Part shown: piece by piece, positions 1 to 9,407 of the stretch
Numbering within the stretch: position 1 is the stretch's first letter
How the letters are laid out: every line of letters starts with the position of its first letter
Assembly (NCBI GenBank): GCA_045545095.1
Contig: JAZQAG010000028.1
Span: 1-64,000, forward strand
Direction of reading: 5' to 3'
Length of the DNA stretch: 64,000 nucleotides
Source of the DNA: Phocaeicola_A sp045545095
GTDB taxonomy: Bacteria > Bacteroidota > Bacteroidia > Bacteroidales > Bacteroidaceae
Notes under the pieces: model-generated
Told to the model about the DNA's origin: nothing
Seen by the model: only the letters and a program-made list of their open reading frames with translations
The model's database searches: none
Translations under genes and position numbers: made by a program

Positions 1-129
1 ATCAGGTTGGGGAAAATGTTTTTCCAGGTAAGAGAGAAAAAAGGAGAAGAATATCCATGCAAAAGGAAACTTTTGGAAACAGAATGAATTATTTACGGAC
101 AAGCTGCAATATTTACCGAAAATTATAAT

Positions 130-137
130 TACCTTTG
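130..137 (+). promoter_or_regulatory. Candidate promoter of the sppA operon (-7 box)
   Basis: TACCTTTG matches the Bacteroidetes -7 consensus TAnnTTTG and lies about 105 bp before the sppA start. No clear TTTG box is visible 19-20 bp upstream, so only half of the promoter signature is seen. Bases 1-241 otherwise hold no recognised gene. Two short frames are open from the left edge (to about 87 and 128) and could be the tail of an upstream gene, but the residues are not recognisable. Confidence 0.5.
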
Positions 138-241
138 CGGCAATCTATACATATAACAACTGAATTAGGGGTTAAAATCCCACAAATTATTAACAATAAA
201 AGAACCAGTATAAAATATCAAGGTTCATAAAAAAGATTAAG

Positions 242-2023
242 ATGAAAGATTTTCTCAAATTCACATTGGCAACAGTCACGGGTATTGTACTTGTTTGCGT
301 CACTACATTTTTGTTGAGCATCATTTCGCTCTTCGGCATCGTTTCTGCTTCAGAAATGGAAGTTCCCGTTGAAAAGAACTCTATTTTCACCCTGAGTTTA
401 AACAAACCTTTAGAGGAACGAGCAACAGAGAATCCATTCGCCATGATTATGGGGGAAGGATATGAAAGCATCGGATTGAACGACGTGCTGAGCTCTATAA
501 AGAAAGCTAAAGAAAACGAAAATATAAAAGGTATATATATAGAAGCCGGCCAATTTGGTGGAGCGTCACCAGCTTCTTTAGAAGAAATACGTAGAGCGTT
601 ATTAGATTTCAAAAGCAGCGGAAAATTCATCATTTCTTATGGGGATAATTATTCGCAAGGAGAATACTATTTATGCAGTGTCGCAGACAAGCTCATCCTT
701 AATCCACAAGGCACAATCGACTGGACAGGTTTAAGCGCCCAGCCAACTTTCTACAAACGATTATTAGAAAAAATTGGAGTAGAAATGCAGATTTTCAAAG
801 TGGGTACATATAAATCTGCAGTAGAACCATTTATTGCTACAGAAATGAGCGAAGCCAACCGCGAACAGGTAACAGCTTATCTCAATTCCATTTGGAATCA
901 GATGACAGAAGATGTGGCCGCATCACGCGGTTTGTCCTGCAATATACTGAACGAATATGCTAACCAAATGTTGACAATGGGCACCTCGGAAGAACTTGTC
1001 CGTGGAGGCATGGCTGATTCTCTGCTTTATAAAGACGAAGTCAAAAGCTTCTTGAAGGCATTAACAGATACTGACGAAGATGAATCCCTCAACACATTGG
1101 GTCTAAGCGAAATGATAAATGTAAAACGCAATACCCCCATGGATAAAAGCGGCAACATTCTTGCCGTATATTATGCCACAGGAGAGATTAGCGACTATCC
1201 TACAAACAGTCCTACCGGAGGTTCCGAAGGCATTGTTGGAAGCAAAGTCATCAAAGACCTGAACCGTTTGCGCAATGACGACAATGTGAAAGCTGTGGTT
1301 TTGCGTGTCAATTCCCCTGGTGGTAGTGCCTTTGCATCTGAGCAAATATGGAATGAAGTGGTGAAATTGAAAGCCGAAAAGCCCGTAATTGTTTCTATGG
1401 GAGATTACGCTGCATCTGGTGGTTATTACATTTCATGTGCTGCTGATAGCATTTTTGCAGAAGCTACGACCCTAACCGGTTCCATCGGTATATTCGGAAT
1501 GCTGCCTAACTTAGAGGGGCTTCTGACTGACAAACTGGGATTAGATTTTGATGTCGTAAAGACCAATGACTTTTCAGACATAGGAACACCTACTCGTGCG
1601 ATGACCGAACCTGAGAAAAATCTACTCCAACGTACCATCAATCGCGGATATGATCTCTTTGTAAAACGGTGTGCAAATGGCCGACAAATGAGTGAAGAAG
1701 ATATTCGCAAAATAGCTGAAGGACGCGTATGGACAGGTTCAATGGCGCAAGACCTTGGATTAGTTGACCAACTTGGCGGAATCAACGAGGCTATAGCTGC
1801 AGCAGCTTCTAAAGCCGGCATAGAAACATATACTATATTATCATACCCTGAGCAACCGAGTATTTTTGACAGCCTGATAAATCAAGGAAAAGACAATTAC
1901 ATCAACAGCCACTTGCAGAGTAAAACAGGCGGATATTATAATTACCTGAATATTATCCACCGCCTACAAAAGGCTAACCGAGTACAAGCGCATATGGGTA
2001 CCACTCCCAATATTAAATTATAA
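242..2023 (+). CDS. sppA: Signal peptide peptidase SppA, 67K type
   Basis: Membrane-anchored serine protease of family S49 that degrades cleaved signal peptides. The 593 residues fit the long (67 kDa, tandem-repeat) form. One N-terminal transmembrane helix (about residues 7-34) is followed by two S49 repeats. The family works with a Ser-Lys dyad. The likely Lys is K191 in the GTYKSAVEPF segment of the first repeat and the likely Ser is S392 in ASGGYY of the second, matching the layout of E. coli SppA (K209/S409). It is first in a compact operon: lpxK starts 5 nt after its stop. A -7 box TACCTTTG sits at 130-137. Family assignment is firm; the catalytic residues are by analogy. Confidence 0.96.
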   Translation: MKDFLKFTLATVTGIVLVCVTTFLLSIISLFGIVSASEMEVPVEKNSIFTLSLNKPLEERATENPFAMIMGEGYESIGLNDVLSSIKKAKENENIKGIYIEAGQFGGASPASLEEIRRALLDFKSSGKFIISYGDNYSQGEYYLCSVADKLILNPQGTIDWTGLSAQPTFYKRLLEKIGVEMQIFKVGTYKSAVEPFIATEMSEANREQVTAYLNSIWNQMTEDVAASRGLSCNILNEYANQMLTMGTSEELVRGGMADSLLYKDEVKSFLKALTDTDEDESLNTLGLSEMINVKRNTPMDKSGNILAVYYATGEISDYPTNSPTGGSEGIVGSKVIKDLNRLRNDDNVKAVVLRVNSPGGSAFASEQIWNEVVKLKAEKPVIVSMGDYAASGGYYISCAADSIFAEATTLTGSIGIFGMLPNLEGLLTDKLGLDFDVVKTNDFSDIGTPTRAMTEPEKNLLQRTINRGYDLFVKRCANGRQMSEEDIRKIAEGRVWTGSMAQDLGLVDQLGGINEAIAAAASKAGIETYTILSYPEQPSIFDSLINQGKDNYINSHLQSKTGGYYNYLNIIHRLQKANRVQAHMGTTPNIKL

Positions 2024-2028
2024 TCAAG

Positions 2029-3159
2029 ATGGAAGGGGATTTTATCAAGATACATAAATGGCTATATCCACTCTCAGCCTTATATGGGTTTGTAGTGGGA
2101 ATACGCAACCAATTGTTCGATTGGGGAATACTCCCCTCCAAGAGCTACAATGTACCTATTATTTGCATAGGCAACATAACAGTTGGTGGTACTGGTAAAA
2201 CGCCTCATACAGAATATCTTGTACACCTGTTGCAATCCCAATTTCAGGTAGCGGTACTCAGCCGAGGATATAAACGAAAGTCAAAAGGGTTCGTGTTAGC
2301 GACTCCAGAAAGTAGTATGGCTGAAATTGGTGATGAGCCTTTTCAGATAAAGCAAAAATTTCCACATGTGCATGTCGCCGTAGATGCCAATCGTCGCAAC
2401 GGCATAGAACGACTCTGTGCACCAGAAATTACCCCCGAAGTAGAGGTGATACTTTTAGATGATGCATACCAACATCGATACGTGAAGCCAGGAATCAACA
2501 TCTTACTCGTCGATTATCACCGCATGATTGGAGAAGATGCACTCCTACCAGCCGGTCGTTTGCGCGAACCTGAACGGGGAAAAAATCGGGCCAATATTGT
2601 CATTGTCACCAAATGCCCACGAAACATTAAGCCAATGGACTATCGTATCATCAGCAAGCAGATGGACTTATATCCTTATCAAAAGCTTTATTTTTCGACA
2701 CTTACGTATGAGTCACTAATCCCCCTATGCTCTGAATCCTGCCAGGAAGAACGTCCTTTAGATTCATTAGGGAAAGATGAAAAAGTTTTACTTCTTACAG
2801 GCATAGCTTCTCCTGAGCAATTATTATTGGATATCGGTGCGTACACCTCTCATATAACAACTATGGCTTTCCCAGACCATCATGCATTTACTCCCAAAGA
2901 TATCACGGCTCTCAAACAGGCTTATGAAGAATTGGGCGAAGGGAAGAAAATTATCATTACCACAGAAAAAGATGCCACCCGCCTAAGTTGTATCGCAGAT
3001 TTAGATGAAAATCTGAAAAAAAGCATCTATATCCTACCGGTAAGAATCGAATTCTTACAGAATCAACAAGAATCATTTAATGAAAACATCAGAGGTTATG
3101 TTAAAGCAAATTCAAGAAACAGCATCCTACATAAAGTCACAGATACGCACCACCCCTGA
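2029..3159 (+). CDS. lpxK: Tetraacyldisaccharide 4'-kinase LpxK
   Basis: Inner-membrane-associated kinase of lipid A synthesis that phosphorylates the 4' position of the tetraacyldisaccharide-1-phosphate precursor. Length 376 aa is normal for Bacteroidetes LpxK. An N-terminal hydrophobic stretch (about 12-31) is followed by the P-loop GNITVGGTGKT (about 48-58). The DDAYQHR motif near residue 145 is the family's DDGFQH-type motif. It starts 5 nt after sppA. Its last 62 bases overlap the start of the next gene (ATG 3098) in another frame, so lpxK and punA are probably translationally coupled. The start is set by the tight junction with sppA. Confidence 0.96.
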   Translation: MEGDFIKIHKWLYPLSALYGFVVGIRNQLFDWGILPSKSYNVPIICIGNITVGGTGKTPHTEYLVHLLQSQFQVAVLSRGYKRKSKGFVLATPESSMAEIGDEPFQIKQKFPHVHVAVDANRRNGIERLCAPEITPEVEVILLDDAYQHRYVKPGINILLVDYHRMIGEDALLPAGRLREPERGKNRANIVIVTKCPRNIKPMDYRIISKQMDLYPYQKLYFSTLTYESLIPLCSESCQEERPLDSLGKDEKVLLLTGIASPEQLLLDIGAYTSHITTMAFPDHHAFTPKDITALKQAYEELGEGKKIIITTEKDATRLSCIADLDENLKKSIYILPVRIEFLQNQQESFNENIRGYVKANSRNSILHKVTDTHHP

Positions 3160-3910
3160 GACAGCCATCATTCTTGGCAGCGGATTAGGAAATCTGGTTG
3201 AAGAAATAACCGAAGCTTACGAAATTGATTATAAAGATATACCTCATTTTCCTGTATCGACCGTTGAAGGCCATTCCGGCCGATTGATATTCGGTCGCTT
3301 AGGCAAAAAGGACATCATGGCCATGCAAGGTCGTTTCCACTATTACGAAGGGTATTCTATGAAAGAAGTTACTTTCCCTATTCGTGTGATGCGCGAACTT
3401 GGCATAAAGCAACTTTTTGTATCCAATGCAGCGGGTGGCACCAACCCAACATTTGAAATTGGAGATTTGATGATTATAACCGACCACATCAACTTTTTCC
3501 CAGAGCATCCCTTACGTGGAAAGAATATCAGTTATGGCCCTCGCTTCCCTGATATGAGCGAAGCGTATGACCGTACCCTCATAGCTCACGCCAAAGAAAT
3601 TGCCGCCAAAGAAGGAATTAATATACGCGAAGGAGTGTACCTTGGAACCCAAGGACCTACTTACGAAACACCATCAGAGTACCGCATGTTCGCCCGTTGG
3701 GGGGCCGATGCTGTGGGAATGTCAACCGTACCGGAAGTTATTGTAGCCAACCATTGCGGCATCCGTGTGTTCGGCATTTCAGTTATCACAGATTTAGGTG
3801 TGGACGGAAAAATTGTAGAGGTTACCCACGAAGAGGTCCAACAAGCCGCCGATGCCGCCCAACCACACATGACAACAATAATGAAGGGACTCGTGAATTC
3901 TGAATTTTAA
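3098..3910 (+). CDS. punA: Purine-nucleoside phosphorylase, trimeric PNP type
   Basis: Phosphorolysis of inosine and guanosine to free base and ribose-1-phosphate in purine salvage. Trimeric-PNP signatures are present in order: phosphate loop GSGLGN near the N-terminus, GHSGRL, MQGRFHYYEGY, SNAAGG, and GADAVGMSTVPE with the purine-site region near the C-terminus. I chose ATG 3098 (270 aa, MLKQIQET) because family members begin like this. An in-frame ATG at 3080 would add six residues. Either start lies inside the 3' end of lpxK (62 or 80 nt overlap), so expression depends on the upstream operon. thiL follows after 48 nt. Confidence 0.95.
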   Translation: MLKQIQETASYIKSQIRTTPETAIILGSGLGNLVEEITEAYEIDYKDIPHFPVSTVEGHSGRLIFGRLGKKDIMAMQGRFHYYEGYSMKEVTFPIRVMRELGIKQLFVSNAAGGTNPTFEIGDLMIITDHINFFPEHPLRGKNISYGPRFPDMSEAYDRTLIAHAKEIAAKEGINIREGVYLGTQGPTYETPSEYRMFARWGADAVGMSTVPEVIVANHCGIRVFGISVITDLGVDGKIVEVTHEEVQQAADAAQPHMTTIMKGLVNSEF

Positions 3911-3958
3911 TTCATACACTTCCAACATTCCTGTACAACGAAAAGAAATAACATCAAT

Positions 3959-4999
3959 ATGAACGAATTACATAGAACCGATATTGCTACCCTCGGCGAA
4001 TTTGGTCTCATTCACAGACTGACTGATGAAATCAAGCCCATCAACAAATCAACTCTTTATGGTATTGGAGACGATTGCGCCATCCTCTCCTACCCTACAG
4101 ATAAAGAGATTCTCGTTACCACAGATATGCTGATGGAAGGTATACATTTTGATCTCACTTATGTACCCTTGAAACATTTAGGATACAAAGCCGCTATGGT
4201 AAACCTGAGCGACATATATGCCATGAACGGAACTCCTCGCCAAATAACTGTATCAATTGCTTTGAGTAAGCGATTCTGCATTGAAGATATAGAAGACCTT
4301 TATAGTGGCATTCGACTTGCCTGCCAACAGCATGAAGTAGATATTGTGGGAGGAGACACAACTTCCAGCCTTACCGGATTGGCCATTAGCATCACATGTA
4401 TAGGCGAAGCCCCTAAGGAAAGCATTGTCTATCGCAATGGCGCCAAAGAGACGAATCTAATTTGTGTAACAGGAGATTTGGGTGCAGCTTACATGGGCTT
4501 ACAACTATTAGAACGCGAAAAAGCCGTATTCAAAGGAGAAAAAGAAATACAACCCGACTTTGCAGGTAAAGAATATCTGTTGGAACGTCAATTAAAGCCC
4601 GAAGCCCGACGAGATATCATCCAAAAATTAGCAGAGGCTGGCATCAAGCCAACTGCCATGATAGATATCAGTGACGGTTTGTCCAGCGAATTAAAACATA
4701 TCTGTACACAAAGCAAAGTTGGTTGCCGCATTTATGAAGAGCACCTCCCCATCGATTATCAAACCGCTGTCATGGCCGAAGAACTGAATATGAATGTCAC
4801 AACCTGCGCACTTAATGGTGGCGAGGATTACGAACTATTATTTACAGTACCTATTGCAGACCATGAGAAGGTGTCCAAAATAGAAGGGATAAAACTTATC
4901 GGGCACATCACAAAAGAAGAGTTAGGCTGTGGCCTTATCACCCGCGATGGGCAAGAATTTGAGTTGAAAGCTCAAGGATGGAATCCTTTAGAAGAATAA
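3959..4999 (+). CDS. thiL: Thiamine-monophosphate kinase ThiL
   Basis: ATP-dependent phosphorylation of thiamine monophosphate to thiamine diphosphate, the last step of the pathway. At 346 aa it is close to the usual size. The PurM/ThiL-type fold is marked by GIGDDCA (residues 35-41, metal-binding Asp38/Asp39), MLMEGIHFD near 60, a GGDTTSS loop near 122, and an ISDGLSSEL segment in the C-terminal half. It is the last gene of the sppA-lpxK-punA-thiL operon and ends at a strong hairpin (5037-5070). No TPP riboswitch is visible upstream, as expected for an internal operon gene. Confidence 0.96.
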   Translation: MNELHRTDIATLGEFGLIHRLTDEIKPINKSTLYGIGDDCAILSYPTDKEILVTTDMLMEGIHFDLTYVPLKHLGYKAAMVNLSDIYAMNGTPRQITVSIALSKRFCIEDIEDLYSGIRLACQQHEVDIVGGDTTSSLTGLAISITCIGEAPKESIVYRNGAKETNLICVTGDLGAAYMGLQLLEREKAVFKGEKEIQPDFAGKEYLLERQLKPEARRDIIQKLAEAGIKPTAMIDISDGLSSELKHICTQSKVGCRIYEEHLPIDYQTAVMAEELNMNVTTCALNGGEDYELLFTVPIADHEKVSKIEGIKLIGHITKEELGCGLITRDGQEFELKAQGWNPLEE

Positions 5000-5036
5000 A
5001 ATCATTGATATAATAAGTATATTAATTACCATACAA

Positions 5037-5070
5037 CGAGGCACGAATCACTTAAGTGGTTCATGCCTCG
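5037..5070. terminator. Bidirectional terminator between thiL and the GH127-type gene
   Basis: Inverted repeat with arms CGAGGCA...TGCCTCG continuing into GAATCACTT/AAGTGGTTC, with almost no loop, followed by AATTATTTTA on the plus strand. It sits between two convergent genes and can serve both. Confidence 0.8.
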
Positions 5071-5094
5071 AATTATTTTAGCCCCAATAAAATT

Positions 5095-8000
5095 TTATTT
5101 TACAAAGACTTTTTCTTCACCAACAATATAAACTCCTTGCGGCAAATTATGCGTAGCCGTAGACAACGGAACATTGCAACGAAGTAACCGTCCATGTATA
5201 TCATATACGTTAGTAGATATAACATTTCCAGCAAAAGAATAGTCCACCTTTTGAGCCTTAAGATAGTCATCAACAGAGGGGTGTAGCCCAATATACTTGA
5301 TACATGATGTACCTGTTGTGGAAGTCAAACCCATTATAGTCATACCTGCACATAAGCTATAGTCACTTCCCTTACAATTGTCAGATAGCCCGCTTTGGAG
5401 AATATTCCAAGCCACCAGAACATCCCCATTATCAAGCTGTCGAGTCAACGTTGGAGCAACACTTGTACCACGATTGACACCATTGAGCCACCACAAATAT
5501 GACTTACCAGAAACACGACTCAGATTCGTCCCCCGAACAATAAGATATTTGTCAGCCTCATCTGCAGTATAATCACAGTTTGTATAATCAAGCATCAGGC
5601 AGACATTGTTATCCCCTGTTCCTGCGTCAACTGTAAAAGTATTAGAATTCACCTCATATGAAAATTTATCAGCCGAAACACGTCCTGCATCACCAGTAGT
5701 CCAATCGGTTGCCACAAACTTATATTCATTACCCACATGTTCTTTAACCAAGCGTAAATAATAAAGCCCCGGACAAAGTGTAGCTGAAGAAGCCACAATA
5801 CGGAACACGATTTTTTCTTTGGGACTACCATCCATATTAGCCATTAATGATGCAGGAATAGCATATTCAACATTATAAAAGCCCTGTTCATTAGCCTTCG
5901 GATGCGATGATGGAATAGTAACATCCACAAGTTTTCGACCTTCGATATATATAGTAGCTTTTCGGCCTGCATCAGCCGTCGTAAAACGACATATAATAGC
6001 GACACTATCAATTTTTGCAGCAGTATTAGCCAATGTATATTGGATAAATCCGCCAGCTTGAGCATCACGGTAATACTCTCCTTGGTATGCCCCATTAGTG
6101 GACGTACTGCTATATTGAGCATCATGACCTGCTTCGCTCTGCTGCTCACCAGTAGCGACAAAATCCATCGTACGATCTAACATTGCTTTTTCTTCAGCAT
6201 CAATTTTCCCCATATTACTTTGCAAATATTGCTCCATAGTCTGTTGATACCAATAACAAGAATAACGGCAATGGTGTATACCATAGAAAGGCTCGAGAAT
6301 TAATTTGTTCCAAGTACCAGTTCCTCCTTCACTTGAAGCATCAAGATTGAAAGTCAAACGATTAAGGTCTGCAGGTTGTATACGCTGAAGCACCGATGTA
6401 CGATCACCAATAAGCAAAGGAGCTGAATTAAGCCCTCGAAGAGTTGCCCGACTTCCTGGTGCATGATCCATTCGCCCTTCACCGGCATATTCATTCTGCA
6501 AAATTTCATAAGGCAACCCTATAGAATCAGACTCATCTTCTGACGCAGCAGTAGTACGAGCCGCCAAAAGCATGGGACCATACTTAAAAGCCACATAACT
6601 GTCATATCCTGGGCAAGCCTCATAACGAAGTTCCATCGGAAGTTCTACAGTCACAATATCCCCTTCATTCCAGACACGTTGCAAATATACATATGAGGCC
6701 ACACCATGTTCAATATCAATAGTCTGTTTCACACCATTGACAGATATGCTATACGATTCCCCCGCCCATGCCGGATGACGAATAGCCATCGTATATTCAC
6801 CAGCTTTTCCTATGATTATCCTAGTCGCGGCTTCATACGGAAAATCAGTCTCCTGTGTCAATACAAAATGTTCGTCATCAAGACGACTGGGAGTGAATAG
6901 ATTTACATAAAGCGTAGAAGCCTCATCATGTGTGTAAATAAAATGGCCATACTTAGAGTGATTCTCCATACCAGTACCCACACAACACCACATGGCTTGA
7001 TTAACTTGTGAATAGATGCGGTAACTTTGAGGACGCAAAGTTGTGAAATAAACATATCCACCTGTTTGTGGATCTTGGGTAGAAAGGATATGATTCCACA
7101 TAGTTCCTTCATAAAAGTCCACATATTTGGCATCATGCGTTTCAGCAAATAGCAATTCCGAAAGTTTCAACATATTATTTGAATTGCAACTTTCCGGTCC
7201 GTCCAGATTAGTCATATATTCAGCACTACGTTCATGAGCAAGAAAATGCTCACTAATACTGTTTCCTCCTATACACACCGTACGATGAGTAGCAACATCA
7301 TCCCAAAAATTATGAGCTGCCGTACGATATGCTCCATTACTATTCTCTTCCTGCCATATACGTTCAAAGCCAATGAACTTGGGGACTTGTGTATTCGCAT
7401 GCTGTCCATTTAAGAATGTAGTAGAATATTTTCCCTCAGCCCCTTGCATTCCATTAATTTCATACTGATGACTATAACGTTTGGCAGCAGCAAGATAACG
7501 TTCATCGTCAAAAAGACGAAATGCATCTACAAGCGTCTCATTCATACCTCCATGCTCCCATCCGAGGACTTCTTGCATTTGCGCATCAGTCAAGTTTGAA
7601 ATAAGGCGTACACTCCAATCACATAATCCTTGGAAAAGAGTCTTGGCCAATTCACTATCTGCATAGACCCAGGCATCCCTCAAACCTGCCATTATTTTAT
7701 GAATGCAGTAAAAGGGAACCCACCCTCCATATTGTTTAAAAGGAGCAAGATTTGCATTATATAACCCTGTCCATATCTGATTAATAGGCTGCCCACCGAT
7801 AAAACCTTCCATTCCTTCTGTATTACCAGCATATGCATCTTGACAATCCTTCATCACCACCAACATATAGTCCAAACGACTTTTTAATGACTGTTTGACG
7901 ATTTCATCTTCCGTTGCCGCATAAGCCAAGGACAATGCCGTCAGATAATGACCACCAACATGCCCTTCTAACGACCACGAAGACAATCCCCAATTGGAAA

Positions 8001-8268
8001 AGGATGGATGATTGACTGTCCATCCCTCATACTTTCCTCCACTTACCCCATGAAGTCCAGCCTGTCGAATAAATGGAGTCAATAAACGATCCACATCATA
8101 CTGTAGCAAGTGTCTAATATTCAGGTTCATTGCATTTTTTAAAGGGCCATCCGACAAACGGACATTTTCCAAATCAAAATGCTGAGGATAAAGTTCACTT
8201 TGAGAATAAGTCGGATTCGCCGCAAAAGATACCAAACCTAATAATAGAATTTGCCTCAAGATTTTCAT
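5095..8268 (-). CDS. Secreted GH127/GH146-type beta-L-arabinofuranosidase, multidomain
   Basis: Predicted extracytoplasmic enzyme (1057 aa) of the DUF1680 clan (GH127/GH146), whose characterised members release beta-L-arabinofuranose from plant glycans; linkage here is inferred only. Signal peptide about residues 1-22. The (alpha/alpha)6 domain spans about 30-540. The zinc/catalytic cluster is visible: E359 and C361 in the GPESCNSNN segment and the pair C428-C429 in WCCVGTG, matching E338/C340/C417/C418 of HypBA1; E340 is a candidate acid/base. A DUF4986-like part (about 560-680), a DUF6805-like beta domain (about 710-830) and a C-terminal tail with YDIHGRLL...LPQGVYIV, resembling a type-A (T9SS-like) sorting domain, follow. 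A -7 box lies at 8320-8327. It probably belongs to pectin side-chain breakdown with the RG-I genes elsewhere in the window. Confidence 0.88.
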   Translation of the reverse strand: MKILRQILLLGLVSFAANPTYSQSELYPQHFDLENVRLSDGPLKNAMNLNIRHLLQYDVDRLLTPFIRQAGLHGVSGGKYEGWTVNHPSFSNWGLSSWSLEGHVGGHYLTALSLAYAATEDEIVKQSLKSRLDYMLVVMKDCQDAYAGNTEGMEGFIGGQPINQIWTGLYNANLAPFKQYGGWVPFYCIHKIMAGLRDAWVYADSELAKTLFQGLCDWSVRLISNLTDAQMQEVLGWEHGGMNETLVDAFRLFDDERYLAAAKRYSHQYEINGMQGAEGKYSTTFLNGQHANTQVPKFIGFERIWQEENSNGAYRTAAHNFWDDVATHRTVCIGGNSISEHFLAHERSAEYMTNLDGPESCNSNNMLKLSELLFAETHDAKYVDFYEGTMWNHILSTQDPQTGGYVYFTTLRPQSYRIYSQVNQAMWCCVGTGMENHSKYGHFIYTHDEASTLYVNLFTPSRLDDEHFVLTQETDFPYEAATRIIIGKAGEYTMAIRHPAWAGESYSISVNGVKQTIDIEHGVASYVYLQRVWNEGDIVTVELPMELRYEACPGYDSYVAFKYGPMLLAARTTAASEDESDSIGLPYEILQNEYAGEGRMDHAPGSRATLRGLNSAPLLIGDRTSVLQRIQPADLNRLTFNLDASSEGGTGTWNKLILEPFYGIHHCRYSCYWYQQTMEQYLQSNMGKIDAEEKAMLDRTMDFVATGEQQSEAGHDAQYSSTSTNGAYQGEYYRDAQAGGFIQYTLANTAAKIDSVAIICRFTTADAGRKATIYIEGRKLVDVTIPSSHPKANEQGFYNVEYAIPASLMANMDGSPKEKIVFRIVASSATLCPGLYYLRLVKEHVGNEYKFVATDWTTGDAGRVSADKFSYEVNSNTFTVDAGTGDNNVCLMLDYTNCDYTADEADKYLIVRGTNLSRVSGKSYLWWLNGVNRGTSVAPTLTRQLDNGDVLVAWNILQSGLSDNCKGSDYSLCAGMTIMGLTSTTGTSCIKYIGLHPSVDDYLKAQKVDYSFAGNVISTNVYDIHGRLLRCNVPLSTATHNLPQGVYIVGEEKVFVK

Positions 8269-8319
8269 AAAGATTCAGGGTTAAATTATACATAATTATA
8301 TTTCACGCGTAACAGAGGA

Positions 8320-8327
8320 CAAAAGTA
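8320..8327 (-). promoter_or_regulatory. Candidate promoter of the GH127-type gene
   Basis: CAAAAGTA on the plus strand reads TACTTTTG on the minus strand, a -7 box (TAnnTTTG) about 52 bp before the start codon. No good -33 box is seen. Confidence 0.45.
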
Positions 8328-8403
8328 AATATTATTTTTTAATTCTATTGCCTATTTCATAACAAAGAATTAAATTTGCAGAAAATATTTTAACAGACAG
8401 CCC

Positions 8404-8970
8404 ATGAACCCAATTATACAAAAAGATTATTTGGAACAATTTGAGCAACGAGTCATGAACGAATTACTCAAGTTATGCACCTCTACTGGAATGTTGAGCG
8501 GAACATTATTGTCTTCCGATGATATAGATGACCAATGGCAAAAATTAGCTCCCGAATACATGGTAGATGCAGTTCCACAAGTGAAAGATTACCCTACTGT
8601 CTCTGTAGCTTGGGCTTGTTATTTGGGAATGGGAGTGGCTTGGGGTTGGGATACTGATTGGACTCTTTGCAAAGAAGATTCTTATCAAACCTACTACGGC
8701 ACACTCGGATTTGACGATATGGACGAGCACATCGTACGTGACATGCTTGGGCTTCCATTAGATGGATACGAGGCTATCGCAATTGAAAAACTTATCCGCC
8801 GATGCGGTGAAACAGCCATCACCCTTATTCGACGAGAGAAGATTGAACCACAAAGCGCCATGGCATTCCATGTATTTGCACGTGTTTGCAGAGTGATGTA
8901 TCGTATAGGAGCTGCCATAGAATTAAAACGATTAGGCTACAAATTTGAGAAAATGAATCCCGATTGTTAA
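8404..8970 (+). CDS. Conserved hypothetical protein, Bacteroidales type
   Basis: A 188-residue soluble protein that I recognise only as a conserved Bacteroidales hypothetical; no catalytic motif is evident. It is predicted mostly helical, rich in Trp/Tyr/Asp in the middle (VAWACYLGMGVAWGWD region, about 63-78), with a basic C-terminal third. No signal peptide or membrane helix. A -7 box TAAATTTG (8371-8378) with a partial -33 ATTG 20 bp upstream supports its own promoter. The next gene starts 32 nt after its stop, so the two are probably co-transcribed. Confidence 0.85.
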   Translation: MNPIIQKDYLEQFEQRVMNELLKLCTSTGMLSGTLLSSDDIDDQWQKLAPEYMVDAVPQVKDYPTVSVAWACYLGMGVAWGWDTDWTLCKEDSYQTYYGTLGFDDMDEHIVRDMLGLPLDGYEAIAIEKLIRRCGETAITLIRREKIEPQSAMAFHVFARVCRVMYRIGAAIELKRLGYKFEKMNPDC

Positions 8971-9002
8971 CTCCAGAACTGATTCACAAAGAAAATATCA
9001 AC

Positions 9003-9308
9003 ATGACAATGAAAAATGTACGCATCAAAGTTCTAAAACGGTGTATTCACCAAGACTTGATTGAACAATACGAAAACCCTATAGAACATACGTGTGATAT
9101 CCAAATAGGTACTGTTTATATCTCAGAAGGAGGGGAAAAGCCTTTTGGATTATGCGAAAGCGCTTGGGAATCAATGCGTCCTTTTGTAGAAGAACTGGCA
9201 CAAGGAGGAGGAAACTTCTACGACGGTTGGATGAAGAATCCACATTCTGCCATGATTTCATGTAATGACGGATTTCGGCCTGTCACTTTTCTTTTGGAAA
9301 CCATTTGA
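9003..9308 (+). CDS. TIGR04076 family protein
   Basis: A small protein (101 aa from ATG 9003) resembling the TIGR04076 family of unknown function: N-terminal VRIKVLKRC, central CDIQIGTVY, then GLCESAWESMRPFVEELAQGG and a C-terminal ISCNDGFRPVTF. It is cytosolic with no signal peptide. Three conserved-looking cysteines (in KRC, GLC and ISC) could bind metal, but that is inference. Start chosen at ATG 9003, 32 nt after the previous gene; a second ATG lies two codons on, and an upstream TTG would overlap the preceding gene. Confidence 0.82.
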   Translation: MTMKNVRIKVLKRCIHQDLIEQYENPIEHTCDIQIGTVYISEGGEKPFGLCESAWESMRPFVEELAQGGGNFYDGWMKNPHSAMISCNDGFRPVTFLLETI

Positions 9309-9367
9309 ATTACATACCCCTTTACAAACATTACAATATCTCAAAATTAAAAAGATAGCCTAAAAGT

Positions 9368-9398
9368 TTTGTCAATCCAATAATTAATAGTACCTTTG
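9368..9398 (+). promoter_or_regulatory. Promoter of rplU-rpmA (-33 TTTG, -7 TACCTTTG)
   Basis: TTTG at 9368-9371 and TACCTTTG at 9391-9398 are 19 bp apart, a full match to the Bacteroidetes primary sigma consensus. Transcription would begin about 9405, giving an 80-nt leader before rplU. Confidence 0.8.
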
Positions 9399-9407
9399 CG
9401 CCCGATT

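Noticed and set aside
1..128. Open frames at the left edge that might be the end of an upstream gene
   Set aside because: Two different frames are open (to about 87 and 128), neither gives recognisable residues, and the stretch is too short to decide.
8964..9002. Longer start for the TIGR04076 protein
   Set aside because: It would need a TTG overlapping the previous gene; ATG 9003 gives the family-like N-terminus.
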